This document shows positions 1-7,567 of a stretch of DNA of 34,067 nucleotides, in pieces. Position 1 is the stretch's first letter. Every line of letters starts with the position of its first letter. The stretch spans positions 1 through 34,067 of the IMG/VR virus record IMGVR_UViG_3300024301_000048. One strand, given 5' to 3'. The notes beneath the pieces were generated by a model that was not told where the DNA came from, searched no databases, and was given only the letters and a program-made list of their open reading frames with translations. This DNA comes from a virus. Position numbers and translations under genes: made by a program.

Positions 1-1
1 T

Positions 2-361
2 ACTACAAATGAAATGAAATTTATTAACACTTCTACTTATGTGAGTGGTTCATATACTTGGTCTAATATGGGTATTACTGTTAGGGATTTCATTGCGCCG
101 TCCACATCTCAAGGTTTAATTGAATGGGTTCGTTTACATGCGGAATCTGTAACTGGACGTATGGGTTATAATGTAGGTTCATCTAAAAGTATTAACTTAG
201 AATTGTTAGATCCTACTGGAGTTAGAATTTCCGAATGGTTATGTGTAAACTGTATTTTAACTGGTGATGTAGACTTCGGTGGAAGTTTATCTTACGATTC
301 AGATGATGTTTTAGAGTTGTCGTTTACCATACAACCCCAATATTGTGTATTATTATACTAA
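2..361 (+). CDS. Tail tube protein, gp19-like (5' end missing)
   Basis: This is the C-terminal part of a probable tail tube protein. The frame is open to the left edge of the window, so the true start lies upstream; the ATG at 14 is probably an internal methionine. The visible 119 residues end in a pattern like the C-terminus of T4 gp19-type tube proteins: an LDPTG turn, then a hydrophobic strand with W, then VDFGG.LSYDSDDVLELSFT, which in the family forms the last strands of the tube subunit. Tube subunits polymerise around the tape measure inside the sheath; the downstream chaperone and tape measure genes fit this role. A strong terminator follows. The assignment rests on motif resemblance and gene order, not on an alignment. 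Confidence 0.6.
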   Translation, partial: TTNEMKFINTSTYVSGSYTWSNMGITVRDFIAPSTSQGLIEWVRLHAESVTGRMGYNVGSSKSINLELLDPTGVRISEWLCVNCILTGDVDFGGSLSYDSDDVLELSFTIQPQYCVLLY

Positions 362-382
362 TATTTTTTCATATATTATTTT

Positions 383-424
383 AAAATGCCATAAACTGAA
401 TTATTCGGTTTATGGCATTTTTTT
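383..424 (+). terminator. Intrinsic terminator after tail tube gene
   Basis: A perfect 14-bp stem (AAAATGCCATAAAC at 383-396 with its complement at 408-421) encloses an 11-base loop and runs into a T tract at 418-424. It lies between the stop codon of the tube gene and the next start, and would separate the abundant tube transcript from the chaperone/tape measure genes. Confidence 0.85.
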
Positions 425-468
425 AGAATTATTTTGATTTTCTTATATTTAAAAGAAAAATAACAAAT

Positions 469-1191
469 ATGTATTCAGAATCTAAATACGACATAGTTTC
501 TTTACCATCGGAAGGTAAATTTTATCATAATAAGTGTGAAAAAGTTAAAGTTTACCATTTAACATTGGCAGATGAAGAAATCATGACTTCACCTAATTTA
601 ATCAATTCTGGTGAAATGATTGATAAATTATTAGAAAGGAAGGTTACAATGGTGGATGAGCACACGCCATTTATTTCACCTAGGAAAATGTTACTAGGCG
701 ATAGACTAGCTCTTTTGATTTTTTTAAGGGTTTCTATGGATAATATTTATAGAATTGAAGTAGACGGCCAATATACTGATTTTGACTTAACTACATTAAA
801 ATTAAAAGAAATCAACGTTAAACCAAATGAAAATAACGAATTTGATTTTTTACTACCTAAGTCTAAAAGAAGAGTGACTTTTAGATTAATGACGGGAGAA
901 GATGAAATAGAAATTAGAATGGCTGCTATGAAAATGCCTTCAAACGTAGCTTTAAATAAAATTATTAGACTGGAGCGTTTGATTACTTCGGTGGACGGCG
1001 AAAAAGATAAGATGATGATTTCTACATTTGTAAAACAAATGAATATTATTGACGCTAATAACTTAATTAAATATATGAGTGATGTAACACCATCATTTGA
1101 TTTAGAAATTGAAGTAGTAAGCCCTGTAACAGGAAAATTGAAAAAACAAAGTTTAGAACTGACAAGTGAGTTTTTTTTTCCGAGTATCTAA
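469..1191 (+). CDS. Tail assembly chaperone / gp26-type baseplate protein
   Basis: A 240-residue protein that resembles the T4 gp26-type baseplate family. The N-terminus has the family pattern of a SLPSEGKFY turn, a KVKVYHLT strand, and a DEEIMTSPNLI segment, followed by LLERKV and GDRLALLIFLRV. It sits directly before the tape measure gene, the position of tail assembly chaperones in contractile and siphophage tails. The last codons include a run of nine T (1171-1179), and the -1 frame stays open for another 67 codons, so this product is probably the short partner of a frameshifted pair. The start is the first ATG after the terminator, in an A-rich leader with no Shine-Dalgarno. The family match is made by eye; chaperone function is inferred from position and the frameshift. 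Confidence 0.65.
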   Translation: MYSESKYDIVSLPSEGKFYHNKCEKVKVYHLTLADEEIMTSPNLINSGEMIDKLLERKVTMVDEHTPFISPRKMLLGDRLALLIFLRVSMDNIYRIEVDGQYTDFDLTTLKLKEINVKPNENNEFDFLLPKSKRRVTFRLMTGEDEIEIRMAAMKMPSNVALNKIIRLERLITSVDGEKDKMMISTFVKQMNIIDANNLIKYMSDVTPSFDLEIEVVSPVTGKLKKQSLELTSEFFFPSI

Positions 1192-1382
1192 AGATATGTA
1201 GTAGAATTTTCGATGTTTCACTGGATTATGTTAAAGTTTTCTTAGAAGAACTACTTTTACTTGTAAAATATGGTAATTTCACAAGAGAAGATGTTAGAAA
1301 CATGCCTATATTGGAAAGAAAATTTCATTTGGAAAAGTTAATAGAATATATAAAAATTGAAAACGGCCAGAAAAATGAATAA
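469..1382 (+). CDS. Frameshifted tail chaperone extension (-1, about 304 aa)
   Basis: The zero frame ends at 1191, but a -1 shift on the T9 tract at 1171-1179 leads into an open frame that runs to a TAA at 1380-1382. The zero-frame codons TTT TTT at 1174-1179, preceded by T1173, form a perfect X XXY YYZ slippery heptamer (T TTT TTT). The extension (about 67 residues, containing DVSLDYVKVFLEELLLLVKY and ending QKNE) has no early ATG of its own, so it is unlikely to be a separate gene. Lambda G/GT and many other tail chaperones use the same -1 arrangement immediately upstream of the tape measure gene, which starts at 1422 here. A one-base homopolymer sequencing error would look the same and cannot be excluded. 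Confidence 0.65.
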
Positions 1383-1396
1383 TTTTTTTGGCCGTT
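1362..1396 (+). terminator. Weak hairpin at end of chaperone extension
   Basis: AACGGCCA at 1362-1369 pairs with TGGCCGTT at 1389-1396. The loop contains the TAA stop of the frameshift extension and a T7 run. No uninterrupted T tract follows the 3' arm, so it may attenuate transcription or protect RNA rather than terminate strongly. Confidence 0.35.
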
Positions 1397-1402
1397 ATTT
1401 AT

Positions 1403-1410
1403 TATAAAAA
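1403..1410 (+). promoter_or_regulatory. Possible late promoter before tape measure gene
   Basis: TATAAAAA lies 12 bases before the ATG at 1422. It differs by one base from the T4 late box TATAAATA, and the spacing to the start codon equals that of the exact box before the gene at 25012. AT-rich leaders produce such matches easily, so this is weak. Confidence 0.3.
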
Positions 1411-1421
1411 CATAATAACAT

Positions 1422-3386
1422 ATGGCATGGGCAGCGGTATTTAGATCTTTAGCTTCTTTTGGTAAGAACATGGGTAAATTTTCTGGAACTGTATCCAAAG
1501 TAGGTAAAACTATGGATGCAGCGTCTACACTCATGGAGCAAGTTGTACCTATTATTGAAGGTCTTGCTAATACTTACATATACGGCTTTGATTATTGGAA
1601 GTTAAAAATCGGTAAGCGTGTTACTGAATATCTTGAAAGTAGTGAATTACTTCAGACTTTTAACATTAAATTAGGAAGTGAATTCAATGTTCCTTTTGGG
1701 ACTATGAAATATTGGGATGAAACATTAAGGGCTATAAATAGTGCTAATAAACAATTAGGTATAGCTGGAGGTTTTTCAGAACAAATTAAAGAAAATATAT
1801 TAATAGCTGGTGGTAAAACAAAAGATTTAGGTTTTGGTCAAAAAGAATTAACTGAAACATATAGAACTTTTACTGAAAATTATGGCAGAAATATTATGTT
1901 ATCTGGTGATGAATTAACAGATATGACAAAAATTTCTAATACTTTAGGTAAAAACTATAATGAACTTTTTGGTATAACTAAATTATATGGTGCATCAATT
2001 GAAAATACTTTTGACTTTTTAGATAATACTAATAAAGAGGTTGATAAATTAGGGTTAAATACTAAAAAAGTATTTGACGACATTGAAAGTAATATAAAAT
2101 TAATAGATAAGTTTAATTTTAAAAACAGTGTTGCTGGATTAAGCGAAATGGTTAAAAAAGCAAATGCCTTGGGTATGGAAATGCAGTCTATATCTAATTT
2201 TGCTGATCAGGTTTATAATCCAGAAGGAGCAATAGAAGCTGCGGCAAGTTTACAAATGTTAGGTGGAGAATTTGCTAAGTTAGGAGATCCATTTAGTTTA
2301 TTATATGATGCTAACAATGATCTAGAAGCATTTACTGAAAAATTATCGGAAGTTACAAAAGGGATGGGCGCTTTAAATAAGCAGACTGGTATGATTGATC
2401 TTTCGCCACTTGAAATGCGTCAATTAAGAGCTTTCTCTACAATAACAGGTCAATCAGTGGAAGAATTAGCTAAACAAGCTAAATTATCAAAAAAAGAAGA
2501 TATAATAGAAAAGACTTTATCACCTAATTTACGAGAATATGCAACAAAAATAGCTGGAATGGCTAGTTTTGAACAAGGTGTTGCCACTGTTAAAGTAGAC
2601 GGTCAAAAGAAAGCTGTTAGAGATTTAACTGAACAAGAAATTTTAAAATTAAGTGCTGTAACACTAGAGGAAGGTCAAAGTACTTTTGACACCTTAGCCA
2701 CAGCTAATCAAACTGCGGTAGAAAAAATACAACATTTTGCAGATAAGGTAATTGAATCTTCTAATAATTTACAAAGTTTAGCCGCTGAAACTAAAAATGC
2801 TATGGACGGTTTAAACTATTTTAATCAAATGTTGAAAGATCCTAATAGTGAATTATATAAAAAAATTGATAATGCAAATAAAGAAAAACAAAATGTTGCT
2901 CAAAATGCAGGTGAATTTGTTAGAGGTGAACGTGACCTCGATAAAATGTGGAATGCTTTAGGTGATATTTTTTCATGGGATAATTGGAAAAAAGGATTTA
3001 GTGAGATGGCATCAGGTAAAAGTCAATACGTTAATTACGGTGGTTTTGGTGGATCACATAGTGGATGGCAAACAGTAATGAAAGAAAAAGCGGAAGAAGA
3101 AGCAGCTAAAAAAAATGCACCATCATTTAATCCCCAAGATAAAAATGTAAAATCAGCAAACGCCGTCCAACAACAAACAGGTGGAAATTATACAACAACT
3201 AGTACAACTAACGGTAACATTCAGGTATCATCTTCTGGTGATCCATTTGTAATAGACGTTAAAATAAATGGTAACTCTTCTACTAAAGTAGATCTAAATA
3301 AAGATAATAAATTTAAAAAAGATATGGAAGATTTACTTAGAGGTACTAATTCAAATGGTGGTAGAAACACAGGACCATCTAAATAA
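1422..3386 (+). CDS. Tape measure protein
   Basis: A 654-residue, mostly helical protein immediately after the tail chaperone pair. It begins with a small hydrophobic/glycine-rich stretch, then long amphipathic helices rich in K, E, N and A (for example the segment around residues 190-300 with repeated FDDIES, KLIDKFNF and EMVKKANALG patterns), and a low-complexity tail rich in Q, N, T, S and G. This is the usual composition of phage tail length tape measure proteins, which are extruded through the tube on infection. It is short for a contractile phage tape measure, implying a tail of modest length if it alone sets length. The call depends on composition and gene order; no catalytic motif was recognised. 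Confidence 0.65.
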   Translation: MAWAAVFRSLASFGKNMGKFSGTVSKVGKTMDAASTLMEQVVPIIEGLANTYIYGFDYWKLKIGKRVTEYLESSELLQTFNIKLGSEFNVPFGTMKYWDETLRAINSANKQLGIAGGFSEQIKENILIAGGKTKDLGFGQKELTETYRTFTENYGRNIMLSGDELTDMTKISNTLGKNYNELFGITKLYGASIENTFDFLDNTNKEVDKLGLNTKKVFDDIESNIKLIDKFNFKNSVAGLSEMVKKANALGMEMQSISNFADQVYNPEGAIEAAASLQMLGGEFAKLGDPFSLLYDANNDLEAFTEKLSEVTKGMGALNKQTGMIDLSPLEMRQLRAFSTITGQSVEELAKQAKLSKKEDIIEKTLSPNLREYATKIAGMASFEQGVATVKVDGQKKAVRDLTEQEILKLSAVTLEEGQSTFDTLATANQTAVEKIQHFADKVIESSNNLQSLAAETKNAMDGLNYFNQMLKDPNSELYKKIDNANKEKQNVAQNAGEFVRGERDLDKMWNALGDIFSWDNWKKGFSEMASGKSQYVNYGGFGGSHSGWQTVMKEKAEEEAAKKNAPSFNPQDKNVKSANAVQQQTGGNYTTTSTTNGNIQVSSSGDPFVIDVKINGNSSTKVDLNKDNKFKKDMEDLLRGTNSNGGRNTGPSK

Positions 3387-3439
3387 GGTAGATAAATTTT
3401 ATATTCTTCTATTTATTACAATAAGAATTATAAGAGAAT

Positions 3440-6400
3440 ATGTGTAAAACTCTGTTAGATTTAATAGCTACAAATAAGAGGGAAGACGATAAAAGCAAAA
3501 TATTATATCCTACTTCGGAAGCAAAAAAGAATATTGACACACAATATGGTCTTGATGGTTTCTTTGAAGAAGCACGTATTCCTTTTAATGGGAATCCCTT
3601 AAACTATTCTCCTGATCCGTTGGAAATAGGTGCTAATTATTTAGATGATTTATACGATTTAAACTTAACTAGACCTGAAATATTTGAAGTTAGGAGCGTT
3701 GATTTTGGAGACATATCTGTTATAGATATGCCTTCAATATCAGATGTTTCTGAAGGTTTTTATAGAGATATTATTCCTTGTAATTTATATGCTAACCCAG
3801 AATATCAATTTATTGGTTTAGAGCCTTGCCCACCATTTGAAGAGCAAGAAACTAATTATTTAGAGTATATTAGGAGAATTCAATCTACTTCTACAGTATT
3901 CGATACACTGTCTATTTTCAACGGTTTGAAGACTACCGATACTAAGTTAGGTCTTATTGCTTCCGATGCGTTAAGCGACCATTTTAGAAGAAATTTGAGC
4001 AATAATGTTGGTCAGATAGCTAGTGAATATTTACAGACTAACCCATTCAGATTGTTACAGGATGGTAATCCATTGAGATTACCATATGATATTACAGTTC
4101 CTAAAAGTGCTATTGGAAAAGTAGGTTTATTTTTAGAAAAATTAACTGGATCTTATGTTCCATTTAGTTTTTTACCTGATGATGCTTTTAATATTAATAG
4201 AAAATCTGAATTCTCAAAAGCGGAGCAAACTAAAATATTATTAGAATACACAGGTGCAGGGCAAAAAGAAGCTTTATATACTCATTTAAAAACACTTGAA
4301 AATGAGAACGGGTATACACCTACATTACAGAACGATAAAGGTGAATATGTTGTAAAAGATAACCAATACGTTTATATTGGTTCTAATGCACCAGAGCCCT
4401 TCACTAATTTAAGTGACTTTAACGCTGAAACAGTTGTTATTGATGATTTTGAATTTGTTACAGACAAATTAGGTACACAAATAAAAAGATTCAAGTATAC
4501 GGAAAAATCTTATAATTCTATATATGGAGTTAATTCAACCATAAAAAATGAAGCTAATCCTAAATTAATTAGCTCACCAGAAGATTTTTTCTATCTTGAA
4601 GATGAAAGAAAAAATTCAAAAACTAATCAAAACAACATTGAAGCTATATGGGATGCAACGACTGAAAATAAATTTGATAGAAAATCTTTATTATTCAAAA
4701 CAAAAGAAATAGTAAATTCAACTAAGGATAATAAGCTTGGTCCATTTATATCTTCTGTTCAAACAAGCTTTGATATTATACAGAATGGGAAGCAAGTTAC
4801 GATTTCCAAAGGTGATGCTGTTACAGCAAAAGCAGACTGGAAAAGAGCTATAAATGAAGGTCCAGGGAATCAACCTTATAAAGTTTCAAAGGGTGATTTT
4901 TTTAGAGTTTTTACTAAGGAAAGAAAATACACTAAATTAAATAGAGCTATATCTAGCAGGGGTTTAGAAAGAGATCTTGGATATTATAGTGTTTTACAAA
5001 ATAATGGTTTATTGAATTTTGCTCCTACTTATAGTTCTAGAATAAACGAAAATATAAGAAATTATATGTTCTCTATTGAGAATCTTGCTTGGGAAGGTTT
5101 TACAAGTGGATTAGAAGACTGTGAAAAGGGGCGAGGGGATTTATTATCTGGTCATAAAGGAAGAGTAATGTGGTTTCCACCTTATGATTTAACTTTTAGT
5201 GAATCAGTTTCAGTTAATTGGGAAACACATAGCTTTATTGGTAGAGGTGAAAACGTTTATTCTTATAATAATACAGATAGAACTGGTTCATTAAGTTTTA
5301 CCATGATTGTAGACTATCCAGCCATAGTAAACAAGTTAAGAGGTGAAAGAAATGAATTGTGGGAACGATATTTTAAGGGAGATATATCTGCAATAGATGA
5401 AGCGCTTTCTTTACCAAAAAGAAAAAGAAGTAATATAGATTTAATCGATGAAAATAAAAAGAAAAGTAATAAACCAGCAGTAAAAGTAACAACCGAACCT
5501 ATTAAAGATAACAAACAAAAAAAACAAAAAAATGTAGACAATAGCAATGATACAACTGAAGTTGTAGATGTGGTAAGAGTATATTTCCCTAATAATATAT
5601 CAACAGTTCCAACAAGAACAGGTGATATAAAAAATAATGTTGGGTATCAATCAAAATATCAACCAGCTGGTTTAGATTATACTTATTATAAAGGAGTTAA
5701 GAGAGATAAAACAACAAGTGTACCTTATGCAAATAGGACAAATTACAACTTAAACGATGATTTTTTTGACGACTCATATATAAACAAAAAATTTAAAGAA
5801 ATAATTGATTTAGCTAACGAAAAAAAATTAACTTCTATTTATTTTGATGTTATTGGCTCATCAAGTAAAGCTAAACCTATTGATACAACTAATGATAAAT
5901 TAGCTCTTGATAGAGCAGCTAATGCTAGACTATGGTTGATAAAAAAATTCAACGAATATAAAGCAAATAACGATATAGGTGACTTAGCTAATTCTGTTTA
6001 TTTTAATGATCCAGTAAGTGTATCAGATACAATGTCCCCTAATACAGGAGATGATGTAGCAAGGGATAATAAATTAGCTGTAATGGCAAGGTCTGTGTAT
6101 ATATTTGCAAGTGTTCAAATAGATACTCCAGTGGATGATCCAGAGGATGATAAAAGTGTCGACGATGTGATAGCTGACGACAATTTAAACCAAAATGCTA
6201 ATTTAGTTAATTCTAATCCAAAAATAATTGAAGATCAGAATTCGGAATTATTAGACATGTTAGCAGATATTAGAGAATGTGATGTATTTGAATATTTGGA
6301 GACATACGAACCACAACATTTGAAAACTATTTCAGAGAAGATTAAATATTTTCATCCAGCTTTCCATTCAATGACACCTGAAGGCTTTAATAGTAGATTG

Positions 6401-6946
6401 AATTTCTTACATCAATGTACTAGGCAATCAAGGAATATAGGTATTGACGGGGTGGATAATATTACAAATTTAGCATTTGGCCGTCCACCCATCTGCATAT
6501 TAAAAATTGGTGATTTTTATTACAGTAAAATACTAATTAATAGCATGTCAATTGATTTTGAAGGAGAAGGTGGAATTAAATGGGATTTAAACCCTGAAGG
6601 TTTTGTTGCGCCTATGATAGCTAAAATTACTTTGCAAATTACTTTCTTAGGCGGTCAATCATTAGCAGGCCCAATCAATAGATTACAAAATGCTTTATCG
6701 TTCAATTTCTATTCCTCTATGAATATGTTTGACCCTAGATCTTCAACAATAGAAAAAGTTGTAACTAAATCTAAAAATGGCGAAAGTACATCAAGATATA
6801 TTGTTAAAGATCAAATGCCTATAAAAAATGATGCAGAAATAGATAAAGGAAAAATAACTGATATTGAAAGATCAAGAGACTATAATGAAATAGTACAAAA
6901 AACAATAGTTTCACCATTAATTACAAATAACGGTCAAATAGGTTAA
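3440..6946 (+). CDS. Large baseplate/tail-tube-adaptor protein with OmpA-like insert
   Basis: An 1168-residue structural protein. Three regions stand out. Around residues 575-640 there is a conserved-looking block (WFPPYDLTFSES, NWETHSFIGRGENVYSY, RTGSLSFTMIVDYP), reminiscent of contractile injection system tube-adaptor proteins that connect to LysM proteins. Residues about 650-700 are a charged K/N/D linker. Residues about 708-895 resemble an OmpA C-terminal (peptidoglycan-binding) fold: a VYFPNN strand, an alpha/beta pattern with LALDRAANARLWLIKKF, and a final NKLAVMARSVYIFASVQ strand. The C-terminal region (about 1015-1100) has PPICILKIGDFYYSKILINS and WDLNPEGFVAPMIAKITL, then GGQSLAGPI..LQNALSFNFY. 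The LysM-like gene starts four bases downstream. The baseplate role is inferred; the OmpA-like domain lacks some canonical ligand residues and is therefore tentative. Confidence 0.55.
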   Translation: MCKTLLDLIATNKREDDKSKILYPTSEAKKNIDTQYGLDGFFEEARIPFNGNPLNYSPDPLEIGANYLDDLYDLNLTRPEIFEVRSVDFGDISVIDMPSISDVSEGFYRDIIPCNLYANPEYQFIGLEPCPPFEEQETNYLEYIRRIQSTSTVFDTLSIFNGLKTTDTKLGLIASDALSDHFRRNLSNNVGQIASEYLQTNPFRLLQDGNPLRLPYDITVPKSAIGKVGLFLEKLTGSYVPFSFLPDDAFNINRKSEFSKAEQTKILLEYTGAGQKEALYTHLKTLENENGYTPTLQNDKGEYVVKDNQYVYIGSNAPEPFTNLSDFNAETVVIDDFEFVTDKLGTQIKRFKYTEKSYNSIYGVNSTIKNEANPKLISSPEDFFYLEDERKNSKTNQNNIEAIWDATTENKFDRKSLLFKTKEIVNSTKDNKLGPFISSVQTSFDIIQNGKQVTISKGDAVTAKADWKRAINEGPGNQPYKVSKGDFFRVFTKERKYTKLNRAISSRGLERDLGYYSVLQNNGLLNFAPTYSSRINENIRNYMFSIENLAWEGFTSGLEDCEKGRGDLLSGHKGRVMWFPPYDLTFSESVSVNWETHSFIGRGENVYSYNNTDRTGSLSFTMIVDYPAIVNKLRGERNELWERYFKGDISAIDEALSLPKRKRSNIDLIDENKKKSNKPAVKVTTEPIKDNKQKKQKNVDNSNDTTEVVDVVRVYFPNNISTVPTRTGDIKNNVGYQSKYQPAGLDYTYYKGVKRDKTTSVPYANRTNYNLNDDFFDDSYINKKFKEIIDLANEKKLTSIYFDVIGSSSKAKPIDTTNDKLALDRAANARLWLIKKFNEYKANNDIGDLANSVYFNDPVSVSDTMSPNTGDDVARDNKLAVMARSVYIFASVQIDTPVDDPEDDKSVDDVIADDNLNQNANLVNSNPKIIEDQNSELLDMLADIRECDVFEYLETYEPQHLKTISEKIKYFHPAFHSMTPEGFNSRLNFLHQCTRQSRNIGIDGVDNITNLAFGRPPICILKIGDFYYSKILINSMSIDFEGEGGIKWDLNPEGFVAPMIAKITLQITFLGGQSLAGPINRLQNALSFNFYSSMNMFDPRSSTIEKVVTKSKNGESTSRYIVKDQMPIKNDAEIDKGKITDIERSRDYNEIVQKTIVSPLITNNGQIG

Positions 6947-6950
6947 AAAT

Positions 6951-7259
6951 ATGTATTATAATTTTTATACACCTTTCAAAGTAGGTGAGAAGATGTCTGA
7001 TATTCCTTTTGTTAAATTACCAACTAAAAACGGTGATTTAACTTATGTGTGGAATAAATTAAGTGATAGAATGGATACTGTTTCTGAACAGTTCTACTCG
7101 AATCCCTTTGGAGGAAGGCTAATTTTAATGGCTAACTCCACTATTTGTAAAAATGAAGATGAAATACCAGATGGCGCAATTTTAATTATCCCTTTTCCAT
7201 ATCAAGATGCGCTTCAAAGATGGATAAACGAAGTGGAAAAATTGAAGCTATATTATTAA
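6951..7259 (+). CDS. LysM-like tail protein (gp53 / tail protein X type)
   Basis: A 102-residue protein with a single LysM-like core in the C-terminal half: DRMDTVSEQFYSNPFGGRLI, then LMANS, then DEIPDGAILIIPFP. This is the pattern of tail protein X and T4 gp53-type baseplate proteins, in which a short LysM fold binds the end of the tube or central hub. It starts four bases after the large baseplate gene, implying translational coupling and joint assembly. The stop codon abuts the first copy of the structured repeat. Confidence 0.6.
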   Translation: MYYNFYTPFKVGEKMSDIPFVKLPTKNGDLTYVWNKLSDRMDTVSEQFYSNPFGGRLILMANSTICKNEDEIPDGAILIIPFPYQDALQRWINEVEKLKLYY

Positions 7260-7260
7260 T

Positions 7261-7356
7261 AATATATAGAAAACTAATATGCTTTTATTAAATTATTATA
7301 TAACAGTGTCGAAAACCCAAAAGCATATTTTTTTGCTTGTAGTTAACTATTAATCA
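7261..7356 (+). repeat. Structured repeat R1
   Basis: First copy of a three-copy intergenic element. AATATGCTTTT (7276-7286) pairs with AAAAGCATATT (7319-7329), enclosing a 32-base loop that holds the conserved core ACAGTGTCGAAAACCC, and is followed by a T7 run. About 22 further bases after the T run (GCTTG...TTAATCA) are also shared with R2. It starts one base after the TAA of the LysM-like gene. R1 and R3 differ at a single position over about 75 bases from TAATATATAG to the T run. Confidence 0.85.
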
Positions 7357-7440
7357 ATAAGATACAAATAGTAAGAAATAATATTTATTTTAAAAAAAGC
7401 ATTAAAATTTCCATTTTGTTTTTATTGTTATTTCTAATAG

Positions 7441-7537
7441 ATATACAACTAAGACAAATATGCTTTTAGTAAATTATTATATAACAGTGTCGAAAACCCA
7501 AAAGCATATTTTTTTGCTTGTAACTAACTGTTAATCA
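7441..7537 (+). repeat. Structured repeat R2
   Basis: Second copy, about 180 bases after R1 in the same orientation. Stem arms lie at 7457-7467 and 7500-7510 and are followed by T7. The loop is identical to that of R3. The sequence left of the stem has diverged from R1 and R3, whereas the sequence to the right (GCTTGTAACTAACTGTTAATCA) tracks R1. It ends 30 bases before the start of the 1696-aa hub gene. Confidence 0.85.
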
Positions 7538-7567
7538 TAATTTTACAAATTAAATAAAATAAAATTA

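Larger units (their letters stand above)
7260..7567. other. 308-base intergenic region holding repeats R1 and R2
   Basis: No gene is visible. The region consists of two copies of a stem-loop repeat (R1 at about 7261-7356 and R2 at about 7441-7537) separated by roughly 85 bases of plain A/T-rich sequence, then 30 bases of leader before the ATG at 7568. No host-type promoter was found. Confidence 0.8.

Noticed and set aside
3429-3436. TATAAGAG as a late promoter before the 1168-aa gene
   Set aside because: Only four bases separate it from the ATG, so the transcript start would lie at or beyond the start codon, and it has mismatches to TATAAATA.
5314-5547. Open frame on the minus strand inside the 1168-aa baseplate gene
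   Set aside because: Antisense to a lysine/asparagine-rich linker; the hydrophobic product is the mirror of A-rich codons and has no independent start region.
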